Source: RYN-230 sp963720645
GTDB taxonomy: Bacteria; Actinomycetota; Actinomycetes; Streptosporangiales; Streptosporangiaceae
Length of the DNA: 64,000 nt
NCBI GenBank assembly: GCA_963720645.1
Contig: CAVRFX010000013.1
Span: 310,001 to 374,000 of the forward strand
Direction of reading: 5' to 3'
In this document: positions 36,373-43,994 of the stretch, one piece after another
How positions within the stretch are numbered: position 1 is the first letter of the stretch
Layout of the letters: each line of letters opens with the position of its first letter
Translations under genes and position numbers: made by a program
Notes under the pieces: generated by a model
The model's input: only the letters and a program-made list of their open reading frames with translations
What the model was told of the DNA's origin: nothing
Database searches by the model: none

Positions 36373-36471
36373 GCGTTATTCAACCGGCGAGCGGGCCCGG
36401 GCCATCAGCCTGGGCGGGCGGCCGGTGCCGCTGGTGGCGTGCGGCGGCAGCGGTGTTTGCTTGAATAACGC
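36373..36471. repeat. Inverted repeat flanking a 77-bp loop before trkA
   Basis: GCGTTATTCAA (36373-36383) and TTGAATAACGC (36461-36471) are exact 11-bp inverted copies separated by 77 bp of GC-rich sequence. They are AT-rich against the background and lie 40 bp before the first trkA gene. They could be a pair of operator half-sites or the ends of a lost insertion. Confidence 0.6.
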
Positions 36472-36510
36472 GAGCTCTGGACAGGCACTGTACTCACGCA
36501 AGGGGCCGTC

Positions 36511-37191
36511 GTGCACATTGTGATCATGGGATGCGGCAGGGTTGGCTCGACCCTGGCCCACATCCTCGAGGACCAAGGCCACTCGGTCGCCGTCATCGAT
36601 CAGGACCGGGACGCGTTCCGCAAGCTGGGGTCGCCGTTCAAGGGCAAGAAAGTGACCGGCATCGGCTTCGACCAGAATGTGCTGATCGAGGCCGGTATCG
36701 AGCATGCGGACGCGTTCGCGGCCGTGAGCAGCGGCGACAACTCCAACGTGATCGCCGCCCGGGTCGCCCGGGAGTCGTTCGGGGTGAAGCGGGTCGCGGC
36801 GCGGATCTATGACCCGCGGCGCGCCGAGGTCTACCAGCGCCTCGGCATACCGACCGTGGCGACGGTCCGGTGGACCGCGGATCAGATGCTGCGCCGCCTG
36901 CTGCCGGAGGGCAGCGAGCCGCTGTGGCGGGATCCCACCGGCATGGTGGTGCTCGCCGAGGTGGCTTACGCCCCGGACTGGGTGGGCGAGAAGACCAGCG
37001 CGCTGGAGGAGGCGGCCCGGGTCCGGGTCGCGTTCCTGTCCCGGCTCGGCGAGGTGGTGCTGCCCGGGCCGGGCACCGTCCTGCAGGAAGGCGATGTGCT
37101 GCACGTGATCGCGCTGGAGGAAGATCTGGAACGGGTCTCGGCTGCGCTGTCCGCCCGGGCGCCCGGTGGCAAGGCCAAGGGAGGCCGCTGA
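36511..37191 (+). CDS. TrkA-type potassium channel/transporter regulator 1
   Basis: 226 residues. N-terminal RCK/TrkA_N Rossmann fold: VIMGCGRVGSTLAHILEDQGHSVAVIDQD (GxGxxG plus acidic ribose-binding residue). C-terminal TrkA_C-type domain from about residue 140 (VVLAEVAYAPDWVGEKTSALEE .. VLQEGDVLHVIALEEDL). Binds NAD(H) or nucleotides and gates a K+ uptake protein not in this window. GTG start with AAGGGG 8-12 nt upstream. Its stop overlaps the next start (TGATG), a typical paired arrangement. Confidence 0.92.
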   Translation: MHIVIMGCGRVGSTLAHILEDQGHSVAVIDQDRDAFRKLGSPFKGKKVTGIGFDQNVLIEAGIEHADAFAAVSSGDNSNVIAARVARESFGVKRVAARIYDPRRAEVYQRLGIPTVATVRWTADQMLRRLLPEGSEPLWRDPTGMVVLAEVAYAPDWVGEKTSALEEAARVRVAFLSRLGEVVLPGPGTVLQEGDVLHVIALEEDLERVSAALSARAPGGKAKGGR

Positions 37192-37865
37192 TGCGCGTCG
37201 CGATCGCGGGAGCGGGAGCGGTGGGCCGCTCCGTCGCCGCGGAACTGCTCGATAACGGGCACGAGGTGCTGCTGATCGACAAGAACCCGCGGTCCATCGC
37301 GGTGGACAGCGTGCCCCGGGCGGAGTGGCTGCTCGCCGACGCGTGCGAGATCACCTCGCTGGACGAGGCGTCCCTGGAACGGTGCAACGTGGTCATCGCG
37401 GCCACCGGCGACGATAAGGCCAACCTGGTCATCTCGCTGCTGGCCAAGACCGAGTATGGGGTCCCCAGGGTGGTCGCGCGGATCAACCACCCGAACAACG
37501 AGTGGCTGTTCAACGAGTCGTGGGGGGTGGACGTCGCCGTGTCCACCCCGAGGATCATGTCGGCCCTGGTCGAGGAGGCGGTCAGCGTCGGTGACCTGGT
37601 CCGGCTGATGACGTTCCGGCAGAGTGACGCCACCCTGGTCGAACTCACGATGCCGGACGGCGCGCCGCTGGTCGGCCAGCGGATCGGGGACATCGGCTGG
37701 CCCGCCGACACCGCGCTCGTCGCGATCCTCCGGGACGGCCGCGTGCTGGTCCCCGCCAAGGACGACCCGCTGGAGACCGGCGATGAGCTGCTGTTCGTGA
37801 CGAGCGAGGACGTGGAGGACGACCTGGCCACGCTGCTGTCCGGTGGCCACCGGGACATGGCCTGA
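37191..37865 (+). CDS. TrkA-type potassium channel/transporter regulator 2
   Basis: 224 residues, second member of the pair. RCK_N: MRVAIAGAGAVGRSVAAELL, VLLIDKNP; then VVIAATGDDKANLVISLLAKTEYGVPRVVARINHPNN. RCK_C: LVELTMPDGAPLVGQRIGDIGWP .. DDPLETGDELLFV. The two proteins probably form a hetero-oligomeric ring regulating a Trk/Ktr-type potassium transporter. ATG overlaps the first gene's TGA, so translation is coupled. It is convergent with the DUF3710 gene. Confidence 0.92.
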   Translation: MRVAIAGAGAVGRSVAAELLDNGHEVLLIDKNPRSIAVDSVPRAEWLLADACEITSLDEASLERCNVVIAATGDDKANLVISLLAKTEYGVPRVVARINHPNNEWLFNESWGVDVAVSTPRIMSALVEEAVSVGDLVRLMTFRQSDATLVELTMPDGAPLVGQRIGDIGWPADTALVAILRDGRVLVPAKDDPLETGDELLFVTSEDVEDDLATLLSGGHRDMA

Positions 37866-37873
37866 CCCGCGGG

Positions 37874-38668
37874 TTACCGGGTTTCGGTGATCTCCGGGCC
37901 GCGCTCGAACGGGTTCAGCGGCTCGCTGAACCGCTCGTCCTCCCCGGCCGCGGCTATCTGCTCTTCCATGGCCTTGCGGGCCTCCTCGGGGAGGGTGATC
38001 TCGAGGAGGTCGCGGGGCGGCACCGGGTGGTCACCACGGACCACGACCAGGCCGGCGAAGATCTCCTCGAACGGGGCCGCCGCCGCGGGCTGCTCCGCGG
38101 CGGGCCCGGTGATCACTCCGCGCAGGAACCAGCGCGGGCCGTCCACGCCGAGGAAACGGATCGGCTGGAGCCCCAGCTGCGGCTGCTCCCCCGGCACCCG
38201 GACCCGCAGTTCCGGGCCGAACGGGCCGTCCGCCTCCGCGGCCTGGCCGCCCGCCTGGGCCACCGCCGTGGCGATCTCCTGCCGCACGTCTTCCCATAGG
38301 CCATCGGTCTTGGGCGCGGCGAACGCCTGGACCTGGAGCGAGCTGTCCCCCTGCACCACCGCGATCAGCGGGCCCTGATCGTCGGCGATGTTCAGCTGGA
38401 TCTCGAACCCGTCCATCACCGGAACCTGGAGGCTGCCGAAGTCCACCCGGTTGAGCGGCGGGATCTCGTCTGCCGCGTCCCAGGGCCCCCAGGCAGGTTC
38501 GCCCGCCCCGGCGGGCCCGGCTGTCTCGCCGTCCTCCTCGCCGTCCCAGGGCTCCTCGTCCCCGGGCTCGTCCCAGGTTTCCTCGTCCTCCAGCCCGGGG
38601 TCCTCGCTGACCTCGTCCTCGACGACCTCTGGCTCAGGTGCTTCCTCGCGGCGACGCCGACGGAACAC
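37874..38668 (-). CDS. DUF3710 protein
   Basis: 264 residues. A basic start (MFRRRRREEAP), then a highly acidic disordered segment (about residues 10-65, rich in Glu, Asp and Trp), then the DUF3710 domain: RVDFGSLQVPVMDGFEIQLNI, LQVQAFAAPKTDGLWEDVRQEIA, RFLGVDGPRWFLRGVITG and VVVRGDHPVPPRDLLEITLP. Conserved across actinobacteria next to dut, function unknown. The 54-nt gap to dut on the same strand suggests co-transcription. The acidic tract may mediate electrostatic protein contacts. Confidence 0.92.
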   Translation of the reverse strand: MFRRRRREEAPEPEVVEDEVSEDPGLEDEETWDEPGDEEPWDGEEDGETAGPAGAGEPAWGPWDAADEIPPLNRVDFGSLQVPVMDGFEIQLNIADDQGPLIAVVQGDSSLQVQAFAAPKTDGLWEDVRQEIATAVAQAGGQAAEADGPFGPELRVRVPGEQPQLGLQPIRFLGVDGPRWFLRGVITGPAAEQPAAAAPFEEIFAGLVVVRGDHPVPPRDLLEITLPEEARKAMEEQIAAAGEDERFSEPLNPFERGPEITETR

Positions 38669-38722
38669 TGTCTTTCTCCCTGCTCTTGCCTGATCTCCGG
38701 GCGACTGCGGCGCGGGAAGGGC

Positions 38723-39208
38723 CTAGGCCGGTGCCTGCCCGCCGACGTGCCCGCCGGTGGACCCGAAGCCCCCATCGCCCCGCGCCGACCCCGGCAGGGT
38801 GTCCACCTCATGGAACACCGGGCGGGCCACGCGCTGGATGACGAGCTGCGCGATCCGGTCGCCGCGCTGGAACTTGACGGCCGCAGCCGCGTCGGTGTTG
38901 AGCAGCGTCACCCTGATCTCGCCACGGTACCCCGCGTCCACGGTTCCTGGCGCATTCACGATCGTGACCCCGTGCTTCGCGGCCAGGCCCGAGCGCGGAT
39001 GCACGAACGCGGCGTACCCGTCCGGCAGCGCGATGGCCATGCCGGTCGGCACCACCGCCCGCTCACCCGGCCGCAGTTCCACGTCAACGGCGGTGACCAG
39101 GTCCGTGCCGGCGTCTCCCGGATGCGACCGGGCCGGCAGCGGCAGGTCCGGGTCGAGCCGCTTGATGAGCACGTCCACCGGGTCCGTGCCCGGGATCACC
39201 GCTGCCAT
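38723..39208 (-). CDS. dut: dUTP diphosphatase
   Basis: Hydrolyses dUTP to dUMP and pyrophosphate, keeping uracil out of DNA and supplying dUMP. 161 residues with all five trimeric dUTPase motifs: DAGTDLVTAV, PRSGLAAKHG, NAPGTVDAGYRGEIRVTLLN (with the catalytic Asp), RGDRIAQLVIQ and the flexible C-terminal GDGGFGSTGGH. Start ATG at 39208 gives the conserved short N-terminus. Downstream on the same strand is DUF3710; upstream lies a 15-bp tandem repeat and the AI-2E family gene. Confidence 0.96.
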   Translation of the reverse strand: MAAVIPGTDPVDVLIKRLDPDLPLPARSHPGDAGTDLVTAVDVELRPGERAVVPTGMAIALPDGYAAFVHPRSGLAAKHGVTIVNAPGTVDAGYRGEIRVTLLNTDAAAAVKFQRGDRIAQLVIQRVARPVFHEVDTLPGSARGDGGFGSTGGHVGGQAPA

Positions 39209-39225
39209 GCCTCACTCCCGCTGTG

Positions 39226-39315
39226 CTGATCGCCCGTGCCCTGATAGCCCGTGCCCCGATGGCCGGTGCCCTCATGGCCGGTGCCCTGATGGCCGGTGTG
39301 CTGATGCCCGCTCAC
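39226..39315. repeat. 15-bp minisatellite upstream of dut
   Basis: Six degenerate units of CTGATGGCCGGTGCC, starting at 39226, 39241, 39256, 39271, 39286 and 39301. They fill the short gap between the AI-2E-family stop codon and dut, reaching into the last codons of the former. If read through, they would encode GTGHQ-type pentapeptides. Confidence 0.9.
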
Positions 39316-40681
39316 TCCCGCGACCTTACCGCCGTCCGGCTGCCCCGCAGGTACGGTGCGGCCCGGGTCAGGGCCGCCGCGGTGGGGACGGCCACGATCG
39401 CTCCCGGAATGCCCGCCACCACCCCGCCGATGGCCAGCACCAGGATGATGGCCAGCGGGTGCAGCCGGACCATCCGGCCGACCACCAGCGGCTGCAGCAG
39501 GTGGCTCTCGAGCTGGTTCTCCAGGATGAAGATGACCACCAGCACGACCGCCGCGATCCAGCCCTTGGTGCCGAGGGTGACCCCGACGGCCAGCGCCCCG
39601 GCCACCAGGATGCCGACCAGCGGGACGAACGCGGCCAGGAAGACGAGGATCACGAGCGGGACCAGCAGGGGCACGCCCAGCACCCACAGCGAGAACCCGA
39701 TGACCACGGCGTGGATGGCCGCGACCGCGATCGTGCCGCGGACGTAGTACACCAGGGCCTGCCAGGCGGCCGTGCCGGCCAGCCGGACCCGCGTCCGGCT
39801 GTCCGGGCTGAGGAATCCGGTCAGCCAGGCCCAGATCCGCTCCCCGTCCTTGAGCAGGAAAAACGTCACGAACAGCATCAGCACGAGCCCGGCCAGGATC
39901 TCCAGGAAGATCTTCCCCCCGGACACCACGGTGCCGGCGACCAGCGACTGGTGCTGCTGGAGGTACTTCAGCGCCCGGTTGGACAGGCTCTGGATGCCCG
40001 CGTGCCGGACGTGGAACGGCGGCCCGGCCAGCGACGTCTGCAGCGCGCTGACCGTGTGCCTGAGCTCGTTGACCAGGTGGGGATAGTCGGCCGTGGTCCG
40101 GGTCACGGCCAGGGTGCCCGCCCCGGCCAGGACCGCCACCGCGATCAGCAGCGTGCACCAGGTGGCGGCCAGCGCGGGCAGGCCGAGCCGCCGGAACCGG
40201 ATCAGCACGGGCTGCAGCAGCGCGGTGAGCAGCAGGGCGGCCACGCACGGGAGGACCACCAGGCGGAGCACGCTGGCCACCCGGAAGGCCAGGTAGATGA
40301 CGAGGCCGATGAGCAGCAGCCGCCACGACCAGCCCGCGGCACGCTGCAGCCAGTAGGGCACCCCGGGGCGATCGGCCGGCCCCGTGTCCGCCGGCGTGCC
40401 CCTGGCTCCGCCGGCCCCGTGTCCGCCGGCCCCTCGTCCGCCGGCCTCGCGTCCGCCGGTCCCCCGTCCCCGTCCGCCGGCCCCGCGGCGACTTCGGGCG
40501 TGGTGGCGGCGGCCGCGGCCAGGTTCTCGTTGCGGCCCTGGTCTTCCTGCTTTTCCTGCACCGGCTGGCTGGCCCCCTCGCCTGCCTGCGTGATGTCCCC
40601 CGTGCCTTTATCCGGTGGGACGCGGCCAGCGGCCTGGCCCGCCCCCGAGCGAAGACCGTGCCGCATGCGTCGCCCAATCAT
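39312..40681 (-). CDS. AI-2E family transporter, N-terminal frame break
   Basis: Polytopic membrane protein of the AI-2E exporter family (PF01594). The core from 40361 has PYWLQRAAGWSWRLLLIG, paired N-terminal helices, a large extracytoplasmic loop (PHLVNELRHTVSALQTSL), FVTFFLLKDGERIWAWL, the family motif VPLVGILVAGALAV and ENQLESHLLQPLVVGR. The N-terminal cytoplasmic tail (MIGRRMRHGLRSGAGQ .., acidic and Pro/Ala-rich) is in another frame; the switch is near 40400 in a degenerate 15-bp repeat, and the interval is 3n+2. I take the ATG at 40681 as the start; a shorter protein starting near 40361 is possible. Substrate unknown. Confidence 0.8.
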
Positions 40682-40710
40682 GGCTTCATGTAACCAACTA
40701 CGGTGGACCC

Positions 40711-41187
40711 ATGCGTGTTTACCACGAACGCCTGCGTGTCCCGGTCAGCTGGTGGGTTCTCGGGATGATTTCCGTCCTCATGCTGGGCGCGGGCTTCCTG
40801 GCCGGGTTCGACTGGGAGCCCGCGCTGGCCGTGTACGGGGTGCTGACCGTGGGCCTGGCCGCGATCCTGCTCGGCTGGGGCCGGCTGCGCACCGAGGTGG
40901 CCGGCGGCGAGCTCCGGGTAGGCCGGGACCGGCTGCCGCTGGCCCTGGCGGGCGAGGTGACCGCGCTGGACGAGGAGCAGACCCGGGCGCTGCGCGGCCC
41001 CCGGGCCGACCCGGCCGCTTACCTGATGACCCGGCCCTACCTGCCCCGGTCGGTGTACATCGCGGTCGATGGGGCCGCCGCGCACGCGCCATACTGGCTG
41101 ATCGGCACCCGGCGGCCGGAGGAACTGGCCGCCGCGATCGAGGCCGCCCGTCCCGCTGCGCGGGCCGGCGGCACCCCCGTGGGATGA
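40711..41187 (+). CDS. DUF3093 membrane protein
   Basis: 158 residues, actinobacterial family of unknown function. It begins MRVYHERLRVPVSWWVLG, followed by two close membrane helices (about 14-32 and 38-55), then a soluble domain with LRVGRDRLPLALAGEV and PRSVYIAVDGAAAHAPYWLIGTRRPEELAAAI. TACGGT ends 6 nt before the ATG, a leaderless-type start. Divergent from the AI-2E gene with only 29 bp between starts, so the promoters must overlap. In other actinobacteria this gene is found near dut, as here. Confidence 0.92.
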   Translation: MRVYHERLRVPVSWWVLGMISVLMLGAGFLAGFDWEPALAVYGVLTVGLAAILLGWGRLRTEVAGGELRVGRDRLPLALAGEVTALDEEQTRALRGPRADPAAYLMTRPYLPRSVYIAVDGAAAHAPYWLIGTRRPEELAAAIEAARPAARAGGTPVG

Positions 41188-41270
41188 TCAGCTCGCAGCG
41201 AACCGGCACGCCGTCCACAATCGAGGGCGTCCAGCACCATGGGCGGCCAGGCGGGCATCAGGGAGGACGA

Positions 41271-41537
41271 ATGTCAGACAAGCGCGGGGACGGCCCCAGC
41301 AAGGCGCTGAGCACGGCGGCGGCCCTGGGGGCGGCGTTCATAGCCCGCAAGGTGGCCACGGTGGCCTGGACCAAGGTCACCGGCCATGAGCCGCCGGCCG
41401 ACCCGGAGGATCCCGCGGTGGGGATGGCCGAGGCGCTCGGCTGGGCCATCGCCATGGGCGTGGTGGTCGGCGCGGTCCGGGTGATCGCCATCCGGGCGGC
41501 GACCAGCCGGTCACGGCGCAGCGCCGGAGCCCAGTAG
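41271..41537 (+). CDS. DUF4235 membrane protein
   Basis: 88 residues. Matches the short DUF4235 family: LSTAAALGAAFIARKVATVAWTKVTGHEPPADPEDPAVGMAEALGWAIAMGVVVGAVRVIAIRAA. Two hydrophobic segments flank the conserved GxxPPxDPxDP loop. GGAGG is 5 nt before the ATG. Function unknown; common in actinobacteria. Confidence 0.9.
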   Translation: MSDKRGDGPSKALSTAAALGAAFIARKVATVAWTKVTGHEPPADPEDPAVGMAEALGWAIAMGVVVGAVRVIAIRAATSRSRRSAGAQ

Positions 41538-41555
41538 CCAGACCATCCGGGCCGC

Positions 41556-42233
41556 TCAGGGGCCCGGTGGCCGGCGGCCCCGCCGGTACGCCGCACCGAA
41601 CGTCTCGAGGGTGGCCGGGGGCAGCGGGACGTGCCCGCCGAGGGCCCGTGTCCCCCAGGCCACCTGGGCGCAGTGCTCGGACACCACCGCGCGATGCAGC
41701 GCCTGCGCCGGGGTGGCCGCCACCGTGACCAGGCCGTGGCTGGCCAGCAGCGCGCTGGCCCGGTCGGCCAGCATCGCCACGGCGTTCGCGCCGACCTGGG
41801 CCGAGCCGCTGATCGCGTACGGCGCCACCGGGATCTCGCCGCCCAGGAAGATCACCGCCTCGTCGATGACCGCGGGGACGGGCTCGCGGGCCGCGGCGAA
41901 CATGCTCGCGTACGGGGGATGGCTGTGCAGGACCGCCCCTATCTCCGGAAACGCCTGATAGCAGGCGGTATGCAGCTGATACTCCGAGGAGGGGGCGAGG
42001 CTGCGCACCGGGCGGGAGGCCGCGCCGGGGAGGACCGGCTCCCCCGCCATCGTGATCACGACCAGGTCCGCGAGGTCCATGTCCCGGTAAGGCAGCCCCG
42101 ACGGGGTGATCACGATAGTCCCGCCGTCCAGCCGCGCGGACACGTTCCCGCTGGTCCCTGACGTGATCCGGTGCTCCAGCATGCCCTGCGCGGCGGCCAG
42201 CACGGCCGCCCGGGCTTCCTTTTCCGCAAGCAT
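41556..42233 (-). CDS. Class II aldolase/adducin family protein
   Basis: 225 residues of the zinc-dependent class II aldolase fold, as in L-fuculose-phosphate aldolase and L-ribulose-5-phosphate 4-epimerase. Seen are ITSGTSGNVSARL (phosphate-binding loop), ITPSGLPY, HSHPPYASMFA (two zinc His), and ASHGLVTVAATPAQALHRA (third His). The ATG at 42233 starts just before the conserved core; an in-frame ATG at 42317 would add 28 residues without family similarity. Possible use in pentose-phosphate aldol chemistry, but no neighbouring sugar genes support a specific substrate. Confidence 0.85.
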   Translation of the reverse strand: MLAEKEARAAVLAAAQGMLEHRITSGTSGNVSARLDGGTIVITPSGLPYRDMDLADLVVITMAGEPVLPGAASRPVRSLAPSSEYQLHTACYQAFPEIGAVLHSHPPYASMFAAAREPVPAVIDEAVIFLGGEIPVAPYAISGSAQVGANAVAMLADRASALLASHGLVTVAATPAQALHRAVVSEHCAQVAWGTRALGGHVPLPPATLETFGAAYRRGRRPPGP

Positions 42234-42307
42234 GCCCCCGATCCTGGCATCCAGGGTCTTAGCTATCGATGTCCGGGCAGGTCCGGAGGCGTGCGAGACT
42301 CTGTGCC

Positions 42308-43084
42308 GTGTCCGCACCTGACCGCTCCCGCCTGTCCTTCAAGCTCAGCTACGCGCTGCGGAATCCTGGCCGGGTCCTCCCCTACGCCCGGCGGCGCAGC
42401 CGGGACGCGCTGATCGGGATGAAAGCCTCCGATCACGTCAGCTACTACCGGGCGGTCATGAAGGCCAACACCGCCCGCAACCCCGAGGCCGCGGTGGGCA
42501 GCATGACCCACGACTCCTGGCTCAAGGTGGGCCAGCTGCAGTACGACTACCTGCTCAAAGACGGGCTGCAGCCGGGCGACCGGATGCTGGAGATCGGCTG
42601 CGGCGACCTGCGCGCGGGACGGCTGTTCATCGCCTATCTCAACCCCGGCAACTACTACGGCATCGACATCTCGCCGGACATCCTGCTGGCCGCGCAGGAA
42701 ACCATCGCCCGGGACGACCTCCAGGCCAAGCTCCCCCATCTGGAGCTGGTCGATGACCTGAAGTTCCGGTTCCTGCCGCCGGAGCAGTTCACGGTGGTGC
42801 ACGCGCACAGCGTGTTCAGCCATTCGCCGATCGAGGTGATCGACGAGTGCCTGTCCAACGTGGGCCGGATCATGCGGCCCGACGGCGTGTTCGACTTCAC
42901 GTTCTGCCGGACCGAGGGCGCCGAGCACCAGGTGTTGCGGGAGGACTTCTACTACCGGACCGAGACCCTGCTCGCGCTGGCCGACGCCCGGGGGTTCGAC
43001 GCGGAACTGCTGGAGGACTGGGAGGAGCTGCCGCACCCCCAGTCCAAGATCCGGGTGATGCGCGGGCCGGGCGGCCGCTACTGA
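42308..43084 (+). CDS. SAM-dependent methyltransferase, class I
   Basis: 258 residues. SAM-binding motif I is MLEIGCGDLRAGRLF at about residue 96, with the acidic motif II YYGIDISPDIL. A later conserved segment is VVHAHSVFSHSPIEVIDECLSNVGRIMRPDGVFDFTF. The preceding helices (HVSYYRAVMKANTARNPEAAVG) resemble small-molecule or glycan-modifying methyltransferases rather than nucleic-acid ones. GTG start at 42308; divergent from the aldolase gene with 74 bp between. The substrate is not predictable. Confidence 0.82.
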   Translation: MSAPDRSRLSFKLSYALRNPGRVLPYARRRSRDALIGMKASDHVSYYRAVMKANTARNPEAAVGSMTHDSWLKVGQLQYDYLLKDGLQPGDRMLEIGCGDLRAGRLFIAYLNPGNYYGIDISPDILLAAQETIARDDLQAKLPHLELVDDLKFRFLPPEQFTVVHAHSVFSHSPIEVIDECLSNVGRIMRPDGVFDFTFCRTEGAEHQVLREDFYYRTETLLALADARGFDAELLEDWEELPHPQSKIRVMRGPGGRY

Positions 43085-43121
43085 AGCGCCGCCGGGGCTG
43101 ACGGCGGGGCTGCGCGGCGGG

Positions 43122-43140
43122 ACAAGACGATATATCTTGT
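43122..43140 (+). promoter_or_regulatory. Inverted repeat overlapping the DUF1707 promoter
   Basis: ACAAGACGATATATCTTGT has ACAAGA / TCTTGT arms. It encloses TATCTT (43133-43138), which ends 6 nt before the GTG start at 43145, so a protein bound here would cover the -10 box of a leaderless promoter. PadR-type repressors often bind such AT-centred sites; that assignment is a guess. Confidence 0.5.
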
Positions 43141-43144
43141 TCGC

Positions 43145-43841
43145 GTGGACAGCTCATCGCCTGAAATTCCTCCCGCAACGAAAACCGTCCCGGGCGGCCC
43201 GGGAAACGGCGGGAAGCCGGCCAGCCCGGCGGAAGCTGGCGGCGGGAACCCGGCCAGCCGGGCGCCAGGCAGCGACGCGAGCCCGGCCATCCGGGCGTCG
43301 GACCGCGAGCGGGATGCGGCGACTCACCGGCTCCAGGAGGCGTTCGCCGAAGGCCGCCTCGACGACGCCGAGTTCGACGTGCGGATGCGCAGCGCGCTGT
43401 CCGCCCGGACCCGGGCCGACCTGGACGGGCTGCTGGCCGACCTGCCCGCGGCCAGCCCGGTGGCCGGCGGCCTGGCCGCGGCCGGCACCGCGGGCCGCGG
43501 GCCTGGCCGGGCTGGCGGTCGCGTTCAAGGGCTCGGTCCGCCGGTCCGGCCGGTGGCGGGTCCCGGACCGCTACACCACCGTGGTCTACAAGGGCGGCGG
43601 CTGGCTGGACCTGCGCGCGGCCGAGCTGACCGCGCCGGTCACCACGCTGCTGGCGGTGGCCTACAAGTCGCGGATCACGATCCTGGTGCCGCCGGGAGTC
43701 CGGGTCGAGGCGGGCGGGTTCGGCGCCGACACCGACACCGACCCGGCGGCCGTGGTCGCCGCAGACGCCCCGGTGCTGCACGTGCAGGGCTTCACCTATA
43801 AGGGCACGGTCGAGGTCCGCAGCCGGCCGCCCGGGGACTGA
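43145..43841 (+). CDS. DUF1707 protein with LiaF-like C-terminus, one frame break
   Basis: About 231 residues after repair. A low-complexity leader with Pro/Gly/Ser repeats precedes the DUF1707 domain: IRASDRERDAATHRLQEAFAEGRLDDAEFDVRMRSALSARTRADLDGLLADLP. After a frame change near 43495 (interval 3n+1) follow GSVRRSGRWRVPDRYTTVVYKGGGWLDLRAAELTAPVTTLLAVAYKSRITILVPPGVRV, a beta-helical domain like the cell-wall-active antibiotic response proteins. Such proteins are tied to envelope-stress sensing. GTG start with a leaderless-type -10 box. No two-component partner is adjacent. Confidence 0.85.
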
Positions 43842-43885
43842 GCGGCCGCTCGCCGGGCCTGCTCGGCGGGAGGCGGCCGACCGGG

Positions 43886-43968
43886 TTGCCCGGCCGGGGC
43901 GGCTGGCCGGGCTGGCCGGCCGGGGCGGCTGGCCGGGCTGGCCGGCCGGGTTGCCCGGCCGGGGCGGC
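43886..43968. repeat. GC-rich tandem repeat
   Basis: Repeats of a CCGGCCGGGGCGGCTGG unit, some with CCGGCCGGGTTGCCC, between the convergent DUF1707 and persulfide dioxygenase genes. Not coding. It could fold into strong hairpins and act as a bidirectional terminator. Confidence 0.75.
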
Positions 43969-43994
43969 TAGGAGACCGGGCCCGGGACCGCGGC

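Noticed and set aside
38757..41537. A 926-codon plus-strand frame across dut, AI-2E and DUF3093
   Set aside because: It is a shadow of three genes recognised in other frames; the Asp/Gln/Arg-rich translation has no domain.
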